DNA from: an uncultured Lachnospiraceae bacterium
GTDB lineage: Bacteria > Bacillota > Clostridia > Lachnospirales > Lachnospiraceae
DNA: 64,000 nucleotides
Direction of reading: 5' to 3'
NCBI GenBank assembly: GCA_902779395.1
Contig: CACZBK010000022.1
Location: 62,001 to 126,000 of the forward strand
Of this stretch, positions 59,239-64,000 are shown piece by piece. The stretch's first letter is position 1; each line of letters begins with the position of its first letter. The position numbers and the translations under genes were made by a program. The notes below the pieces were generated by a model. That model made no database searches. It saw only the letters and a program-made list of their open reading frames with translations, and was not told the DNA's origin.

Positions 59239-60045
59239 TCATTCTGCAATTCCGGCGTTCACGATCTCCTCATACCGCTTAAGGTCCGCCGGAGTCGTTA
59301 CCTTAAAATTGCTTTCCTCCCCCGGGATCATAGCAATATCCATTCCTGCCATAACTGCCGGCTCTGTAGAGCCCTTGATCGTAAGTATTCTATCAGGAAG
59401 CAGCGCGCGGTTCGCATCAAGATACTTCCCCAATATAAACGCCTCCGGCGCCTGCCCGGCAAATATCTTCTCGCGTTCCAGAAGCTTCGTCACGCTTGCT
59501 CCATCTTCACTATAATATACCGTATCCTTCATCGGAAGAACCGGCATTGCACCATCATGAGTATCACATGCTTTGATACAGTTCTCTAACATAGATGCGG
59601 AAACAAAAGGACGCGCCGCATCATGTATCAGGACTACTGTGTCTTTATCATATTCCTTAGCAATATCCTCTAATCCGTTTAAGATTGATAACTGCCTGGT
59701 AGAGCCCGGTACCGAGAAGCCGGTGATAAACTCCTTCGCATTCCCGGGTCTCTTTGCTTTCAGCGCGCAATTTATCTGTTCGCACTCATGCTCCGGTGCC
59801 GGGGTATCAGCACCTTCGCATACCGTATATTCCCTGCAGAATTCCTGCCAGTCTTTTCGTATCTGATCATGCCATGCCGTATCGGCAACTATCCGCACGC
59901 TTTTGATCTGAACACACTTAAAAAGCGCGCAAATGCTGCGCGTGATCATCATCCTTCCGGACGTGCGTATATATTGTTTGGGGATATCTGCTCCCAGCCG
60001 GCTGCCTGTGCCGCCGGATAAGAGCAGGGATATGCATTTGGGCAT
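59239..60045 (-). CDS. IspD/TarI-type cytidylyltransferase with insertion
   Basis: 268 residues. CTP-binding loop SGGTGSRLGADIPKQY, RQLSILNGL, VLIHDAARPFV and C-terminal KVTTPADLKRYEEI. This family activates methylerythritol phosphate (IspD) or ribitol phosphate (TarI). It is about 35 residues longer than either because of an insertion at about 70-105 (rich in Glu and Cys). The setting among a pentulose-phosphate epimerase and polyol dehydrogenase favours a CDP-polyol role over isoprenoid synthesis; this is inference. Confidence 0.85.
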   Translation of the reverse strand: MPKCISLLLSGGTGSRLGADIPKQYIRTSGRMMITRSICALFKCVQIKSVRIVADTAWHDQIRKDWQEFCREYTVCEGADTPAPEHECEQINCALKAKRPGNAKEFITGFSVPGSTRQLSILNGLEDIAKEYDKDTVVLIHDAARPFVSASMLENCIKACDTHDGAMPVLPMKDTVYYSEDGASVTKLLEREKIFAGQAPEAFILGKYLDANRALLPDRILTIKGSTEPAVMAGMDIAMIPGEESNFKVTTPADLKRYEEIVNAGIAE

Positions 60046-60079
60046 TTCTGACTCCGGGTATTATATTTCTGTCATTTAA

Positions 60080-60742
60080 TCAAATATCGAGATTCCTTAT
60101 AGCTTTTATCGTTTCAGCGTAAGGTGTCTCTTTTCCAAAAAGCAATGTAGTTCCCAGCACAAAGCCCTTGACTCCCATAGGCGCAAAGGTCTTGATCTTC
60201 TCAGCACTGCATGCACCGTCCCAATATACATCAAAGCCCATCTCCTTTTGCATCGGTAATAGTTTTTTATATTTTTCACCCACATAATCCAGATACATCT
60301 GGCCTGCATTTCCGGGATTGACTGACATTACCAGAACCTTCTTAACAATCCTGAGCATCTCATATATCGTTTCCACACTGGTGCCGGGGTTGATAGCTAT
60401 CCCGGGGATCATGCCGGCATTGATAATCTTCTGAAGAGTTGTTGAGGGATGGTACTCTGCCTCCGGATGAATATATACCGTATCTCCTGGACGTAGTTCA
60501 TCAAGGAATAGATGGACGGTATTATTGGGATGTTCCACCATAAGATGTACGTCCATAGGCTTTTCTGTATACCTGCGTATACAACGCATATCATTTAAGG
60601 ACATGGCAAAATTAGGCACATAACGTCCATCCATGATATCTATATGAAACGAATCTATTCCGGCCTCATCCAACGTTCTGACTTCCTTAGCCAGATGACC
60701 ATAATTCGCACACATCATTGATGCCATTAGTTCAAACTGCAT
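60080..60742 (-). CDS. Ribulose-/allulose-phosphate 3-epimerase family
   Basis: 220 residues, a TIM barrel with FHIDIMDGRYVPNF, DVHLMVEHP, SVNPGNAGQMYLD and YWDGACSAEK, the metal and catalytic residues of Rpe/AlsE. It interconverts D-ribulose 5-phosphate and D-xylulose 5-phosphate or the allulose/fructose phosphates. Some positions are unusual (MASMMCANYG at the N-terminus). The ATG at 60742 is preferred for GGAG seven bases before it. It leads the five-gene operon. Confidence 0.88.
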   Translation of the reverse strand: MQFELMASMMCANYGHLAKEVRTLDEAGIDSFHIDIMDGRYVPNFAMSLNDMRCIRRYTEKPMDVHLMVEHPNNTVHLFLDELRPGDTVYIHPEAEYHPSTTLQKIINAGMIPGIAINPGTSVETIYEMLRIVKKVLVMSVNPGNAGQMYLDYVGEKYKKLLPMQKEMGFDVYWDGACSAEKIKTFAPMGVKGFVLGTTLLFGKETPYAETIKAIRNLDI

Positions 60743-60783
60743 GATGAATCTCCCCCCCAAAAAACATATATATAAATCATTGA

Positions 60784-60826
60784 AAGCTTATATCTTCAAG
60801 ATAACTATACAGAATATTATAAGCTT
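60784..60826. repeat. AAGCTTATA / TATAAGCTT inverted repeat around the epimerase promoter
   Basis: Nine-base arms at 60784-60792 and 60818-60826 are perfect reverse complements; the right arm overlaps the -10 element. A further AAAGCTTT lies near 60847. It could be an operator or form a leader hairpin. Confidence 0.45.
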
Positions 60827-60844
60827 ATGAACATTTATGGTCAA
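60816..60844 (-). promoter_or_regulatory. Sigma-A promoter of the epimerase-cytidylyltransferase-dehydrogenase operon
   Basis: Minus strand TTGACC (60844-60839), 17-base spacer, TATAAT (60821-60816), about 75 bases before the epimerase start. Confidence 0.82.
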
Positions 60845-61011
60845 TAAAGCTTTTTTTATACTCTGTCAAAATCATATATCCATTCCGTCACCCCTTCATA
60901 TTCCGATAGAAAATAAATGTCTGGTATGCTATACTTACTGCTAACAAATAACCGCAACAGGCTAACCCGACGATGAAAAAATACAACACAGTGGCATAAA
61001 TACAGTGTTCA

Positions 61012-61020
61012 TGGTATACT
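61012..61020 (+). promoter_or_regulatory. Possible extended -10 promoter of the NTPase-DUF4869 cassette
   Basis: Plus strand TGGTATACT, an extended -10 element, about 120 bases before the first cassette gene; the -35 is weak. TATAAT at 61070-61075 is an alternative without a good -35. The stretch 60845-61139 holds no gene that I can see. Confidence 0.3.
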
Positions 61021-61139
61021 TTCAGTATCGCTATGGATCGGGCGATAACTATACAGCCTGCTTAAACGCTATAATATAGCCCAAGGCAAGAAAATCGAAG
61101 GTGCACGTAAAAAAACAACAGATCATATCGGAGCATTAT

Positions 61140-61667
61140 ATGACAGGCAGTCACAGGGTTATAATAGATACAGACCACATGAAATACGATTTCACTATCC
61201 GCAGGAATATTACGGTCATTCTTGGCGATAGCGGAAGTGGTAAAACTACTCTTGTTGGATATCTGCAAATGTATTCAAACCGCGGCCCTGCCAGCGGGGT
61301 CACACTGCAATCTGATGTCCCCTGTGTTGTATTTACTTCCGTAGCAGGGCTTTGGAAGCCATTACTAAACGAAATAAAACACAGTATCATCTTCATAGAC
61401 GAAGGCCAGCCGTTCATATTCACTCAGGATTTTGCCGAAGCTGTAAAGAACTCCGATAATTATTACGTTCTGATCACCAGACGTCCGATCCATAACCTGC
61501 CTTATAGCACGAAAGAGATCTATGGCATCCGCACGGTGGGCAGATACAGCTTTCCGGAAAAAGTCTATCAGGAGTTTTATCCTATATACGAAACTGAAAT
61601 AGAAAATTCACCCTCCCACAATACTATCCTTCTATATCCGAAAGATCCTGGAAGTTTTTCCGGATGA
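61140..61667 (+). CDS. P-loop NTPase of cassette copy 1, lacking the C-terminal domain
   Basis: 175 residues, not matched to a named family. Walker A is ILGDSGSGKTTLV, Walker B HSIIFIDEG, followed by YYVLITRRPIHNLPYS and KEIYGIR. It aligns along its whole length with residues 1-165 of the larger protein encoded 0.65 kb downstream (same start MTGS, same motifs at the same spacing) but stops where that protein enters its C-terminal domain; the 57 bases after the stop contain no remnant. It may be a natural stand-alone NTPase or the product of a deletion. ATG at 61140 has GGAG upstream and matches copy 2; an in-frame GTG at 61101 is less likely. Confidence 0.75.
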   Translation: MTGSHRVIIDTDHMKYDFTIRRNITVILGDSGSGKTTLVGYLQMYSNRGPASGVTLQSDVPCVVFTSVAGLWKPLLNEIKHSIIFIDEGQPFIFTQDFAEAVKNSDNYYVLITRRPIHNLPYSTKEIYGIRTVGRYSFPEKVYQEFYPIYETEIENSPSHNTILLYPKDPGSFSG

Positions 61668-61724
61668 CATCAAACAGGCACTCAATAAAACCCGTTAATC
61701 ACGGAAATAGAAAGGTCAATTAAA

Positions 61725-62162
61725 ATGCTGCATATCTGCTTCGGTGAAATGGAAAACGCAAACTACGGCCCTGATTGGTTCAAGGTCAATTATGATCCTA
61801 AATGGCTCAAGGATCCTTTTGTCCAGAAAATAATAAAAGATGTTGATAAATCCGAGTATGTAGACGGACTGATCATCAATAGTCCCGTACTAGGCCCCAT
61901 CCCTCCGGAACGGCTCTCCGGGGGTGCACAGACACTTATAATGATCTATGAAAAACCGGAACTCATCTTCGACGCCACCAGCTGTGGTGAAAACTGTGCC
62001 AAAATCCTTCATGAGATCGGTATGCAAAAGGATGTCACCATCAACCTCAATTATCTTATGAAATTCGATGATGTTGAATCTCTTAAAGTATATATAAAAA
62101 ACGAAGAACGAGTGATCACCGACATGGAAGACTACATAATGACCGCGGTGAAGTATGTGTGA
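61725..62162 (+). CDS. DUF4869 protein, cassette copy 1
   Basis: 145 residues, resembling the DUF4869 family of unknown function found in Clostridia. It starts MLHICFGEM and has IINSPVLGPIPPERLSGGAQ, LIMIYEKPE, the paired Cys in SCGENCAK and TINLNYLM. It aligns end to end with the protein at 63315-63752. AAAGG lies upstream. It follows the NTPase by 57 bases. Function unknown; constant pairing with the NTPase suggests a complex. Confidence 0.78.
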   Translation: MLHICFGEMENANYGPDWFKVNYDPKWLKDPFVQKIIKDVDKSEYVDGLIINSPVLGPIPPERLSGGAQTLIMIYEKPELIFDATSCGENCAKILHEIGMQKDVTINLNYLMKFDDVESLKVYIKNEERVITDMEDYIMTAVKYV

Positions 62163-62289
62163 GCCCTTCAAGCGATGTGAACTTTGCCGGAAAGTTACAC
62201 TAGCCCTCAATCATCCAATCAGCGAATACTGGAAACCGAACTACTTGAATAAACCTTTCCAGAATCAGGTCATTATAACATTACTATAG
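62155..62289 (+). CDS. Possible small ORF of 44 residues with CxxC
   Basis: An ATG overlapping the end of the copy 1 DUF4869 gene opens a 44-residue frame (MCEPFKRCELCRKV... to VIITLL) that fills most of the 154-base gap before the copy 2 NTPase. It has a CELC pair like a small zinc knuckle and a weak ribosome site. It could be a real small gene, a decayed remnant or chance. Confidence 0.3.
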   Translation: MCEPFKRCELCRKVTLALNHPISEYWKPNYLNKPFQNQVIITLL

Positions 62290-62316
62290 AAAACGAGAAG
62301 GTTATATCGAAGACTT

Positions 62317-63312
62317 ATGACAGGCTCTTATCATATCGTGGTGGTCAATGCCACCTCCAAATACGAACTGGATATCAAACGCAACATTACTATCTTAAAG
62401 GGTGACAGCGCCACCGGAAAGACGGTGCTGGTTGATATGATCCGAGATTACGTCTCAAATGGTCCGGATAGCGGCATAATGCTTAGCTGCGATATACCCT
62501 GCCGTGTCATTGACGGCAACACCTGGGAAGAACAGCTAAGTCCGATCAACAATAGCATTGTATTCATTGACGAGGGCAACCGTTTTGTTTCTTCTGAAGA
62601 ATTCGCACATTATGTACGCGAAGGCAAAAACTATTATGTGATCGTTACCCGTGAAAAACTCAGCAACCTGCCCTATAGCGTTACGGAGATCTATGGTATC
62701 CGCGGTTCAGGCAAATATAATGATATGGTACCGGTCTATCATGAGACCTACCACATTTACGAAGAGTATATCCGCAATCTGCAGGCTGGCGAATGCATCA
62801 CGCCGGATGTGATCCTTACGGAAGATTCCAATGCCGGTTATGATTTTTTCAACACCATTGCACATAACAATTCCGGCAATATTGAATGCCGTGCAGCCGG
62901 CGGCAAATCAAATATATATGGTTCTGTCATCCATGCTCATGACCATTCCGTCCTGATCATTGCAGACGGCGCTGCTTTTGGCGCTGAAATGGAACGCATC
63001 TGCGAACTGATCCATTCCGGTGCAGATCTTCACCTGTTCCTTCCTGAATCTTTTGAATGGCTGATCCTGAATTCCGGAGTCATCAAGGATATCTCCAAGG
63101 ATGAAATGGAACATGCCGAAAACTATGCTGATTCCGAAAAATTCTTCAGTTGGGAACGCTATTTCACCCATCTCCTGACACAAAATACCATCGGTACCCC
63201 GATGGCCTATAGCAAAACACGCCTTAACGATTATTATCGGTCATCCAATATCACCAAACGGATACTGGCAACGGTCCAAGGCATTGATTTTCACTACGAA
63301 AGCAGGGTTTAA
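62317..63312 (+). CDS. P-loop NTPase with C-terminal Toprim-like domain, cassette copy 2
   Basis: 331 residues. N-terminal NTPase (1-165): ILKGDSATGKTVLVDMI, NSIVFIDEG, YYVIVTREKLSNLPYS, EIYGIRGSG. The C-terminal half has HSVLIIADGAAFGAEMERI followed by LHLFLPESFEWLIL, an acidic-strand pattern that reminds me of Toprim folds, though this is only a visual impression. The rest is helical with no membrane segment. I do not recognise a named family; related Clostridia proteins exist by my recollection, of unknown function. ATPase plus nucleotide-handling domain would be compatible with a DNA/RNA-acting or defence role (inference). Confidence 0.75.
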   Translation: MTGSYHIVVVNATSKYELDIKRNITILKGDSATGKTVLVDMIRDYVSNGPDSGIMLSCDIPCRVIDGNTWEEQLSPINNSIVFIDEGNRFVSSEEFAHYVREGKNYYVIVTREKLSNLPYSVTEIYGIRGSGKYNDMVPVYHETYHIYEEYIRNLQAGECITPDVILTEDSNAGYDFFNTIAHNNSGNIECRAAGGKSNIYGSVIHAHDHSVLIIADGAAFGAEMERICELIHSGADLHLFLPESFEWLILNSGVIKDISKDEMEHAENYADSEKFFSWERYFTHLLTQNTIGTPMAYSKTRLNDYYRSSNITKRILATVQGIDFHYESRV

Positions 63313-63314
63313 TC

Positions 63315-63752
63315 ATGTTATCAATTTTTTATGGCGAAATGAAAGAAGCTATATATAATACTTCGGTATATTTTAAAAACACCTTCCGCAATGAATGGCT
63401 GGAAGATCCGCTTGTGATAGATATGATCAAAGATGTGGATAATTCTGAGGTATTGGGAAACGGCGCTATCAAAAGCCCCGTTTTGGGCGTGATCGCTCCG
63501 AATACTCTTTCCGGCGGGGTCAAAACGCTGATTCTGATCTATAAACAGCCGGAGAAGGTTTTCAACGCCTCCAACTGTGGGGATAACTGTGCCAAATGGC
63601 TGCTGAAATTAGGTGATATGATGGATATAACAATAAATCTCCGCCACCTTATGAACTTCGGCGACGGAGAGTATGAGATAAAAGTATTGGATGATAATAT
63701 GATTGCTCATAACAGAAGTGAATTGCTTTTGCTTGCTGGAAAATATCTATGA
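63315..63752 (+). CDS. DUF4869 protein, cassette copy 2
   Basis: 145 residues, same family as the protein at 61725-62162, with MLSIFYGEM, IKSPVLGVIAPNTLSGG, LILIYKQPE, NCGDNCAK and TINLRHLMNFG. It begins two bases after the NTPase stop, so translation is surely coupled. The two copies are clearly diverged (roughly 40-45 percent identical by eye), which argues for an old duplication and kept function. Confidence 0.78.
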   Translation: MLSIFYGEMKEAIYNTSVYFKNTFRNEWLEDPLVIDMIKDVDNSEVLGNGAIKSPVLGVIAPNTLSGGVKTLILIYKQPEKVFNASNCGDNCAKWLLKLGDMMDITINLRHLMNFGDGEYEIKVLDDNMIAHNRSELLLLAGKYL

Positions 63753-63769
63753 ATGATCCGTGTACTAAC

Positions 63770-64000
63770 CTATGTATATAGTTTACAACCGGTATGAACA
63801 ATATTTAATTCTGCCGCGTTTTTCATAAAATACAACGTCTCTAACGTCTCCCCCATATAACCAATATAACGGTCCGCACGTTCAGATCCTTTCGGATCCG
63901 ACAGTTCTTCCGTTCTCTCCAATATAGGGAAAAGCCACGCACAATAATCTCTTAATACTGCCTTCTTAGCAAGGATCACATTATAATTGTACAGATATCT
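63770..64000 (-). CDS. DUF4422 glycosyltransferase, C-terminal part (5' end beyond window)
   Basis: The visible frame reads RYLYNYNVILAKKAVL, DYCAWLFPILER, YIGYMGETLETLYF and ends at 63770. This is the typical C-terminus of DUF4422 proteins, small glycosyltransferases in polysaccharide loci. It is convergent with the NTPase-DUF4869 cassette; 17 bases separate them and no terminator is seen. It shows that the cassette is embedded in a surface glycan region. Confidence 0.75.
   Translation of the reverse strand, partial: RYLYNYNVILAKKAVLRDYCAWLFPILERTEELSDPKGSERADRYIGYMGETLETLYFMKNAAELNIVHTGCKLYT

Noticed and set aside
59239-60045. Calling the cytidylyltransferase a standard IspD
   Set aside because: It is longer than IspD, has an insertion and sits among polyol genes; the family call is kept but not the symbol.
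61101-61139. GTG start for the copy 1 NTPase
   Set aside because: The ATG at 61140 has GGAG upstream and matches the MTGS start of copy 2.

Overview
The window looks like a chromosomal segment of a motile Gram-positive anaerobe of the Clostridia, most likely a Lachnospiraceae member (Butyrivibrio-like). This rests on the gene types: a dense c-di-GMP network, YesM/YesN two-component systems, an intracellular GH5 enzyme, a FliD-like cap protein, DUF4869 and DUF4422 proteins, and sigma-A promoters of TTGACA-N17-TATAAT type. No rRNA, tRNA, CRISPR array or insertion sequence was recognised. Nearly everything up to about 60.7 kb is on the minus strand, so operons read right to left.

1-9.7 kb holds five tightly packed signalling genes behind one promoter: a sugar-receptor-like domain fused to a diguanylate cyclase, a REC-GGDEF protein, a REC-HD-GYP phosphodiesterase, a hybrid kinase with HPt domain, and a hybrid kinase whose C-terminus is a DegV-type lipid-binding domain (cut by the window edge). 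9.8-21.5 kb is carbohydrate-related: a fucose/arabinose isomerase-like enzyme with its own promoter, then a likely six-gene unit of GH5 hydrolase, GGDEF-EAL-PAS-GGDEF protein, carboxylesterase, YesM-type kinase, YesN-type regulator and an orphan solute-binding lipoprotein. 21.6-23.9 kb holds a chemoreceptor and LarB.

24-48.1 kb is the transcription/translation superoperon: rpmG-secE-nusG-rplK-rplA, rplJ-rplL, rpoB-rpoC, rpsL-rpsG-fusA, tuf. It is interrupted twice. An exported HAD plus histidine-acid-phosphatase fusion sits between rplA and rplJ. A cobalamin-riboswitch-controlled BtuFCD transporter and a GGDEF-EAL protein sit between rpoC and rpsL. Strong promoters precede rpmG, rplJ, rpoB, rpsL and tuf, and several have an intrinsic-terminator-like hairpin close to the transcription start.

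48.2-60.8 kb is a surface/flagellar region: glycosyltransferases, FliD, a degenerate GGDEF-EAL protein, an O-antigen-ligase-like membrane protein, and an operon of pentulose-phosphate epimerase, cytidylyltransferase, polyol dehydrogenase, Fe-alcohol dehydrogenase and aldehyde dehydrogenase that could make a CDP-polyol.

At 61.1-63.75 kb the strand flips. A tandemly repeated two-gene cassette appears, a small P-loop NTPase followed by a DUF4869 protein. The first NTPase copy lacks the C-terminal domain of the second. This is the best candidate for an undescribed system. The window ends with the 3' end of a DUF4422 glycosyltransferase.
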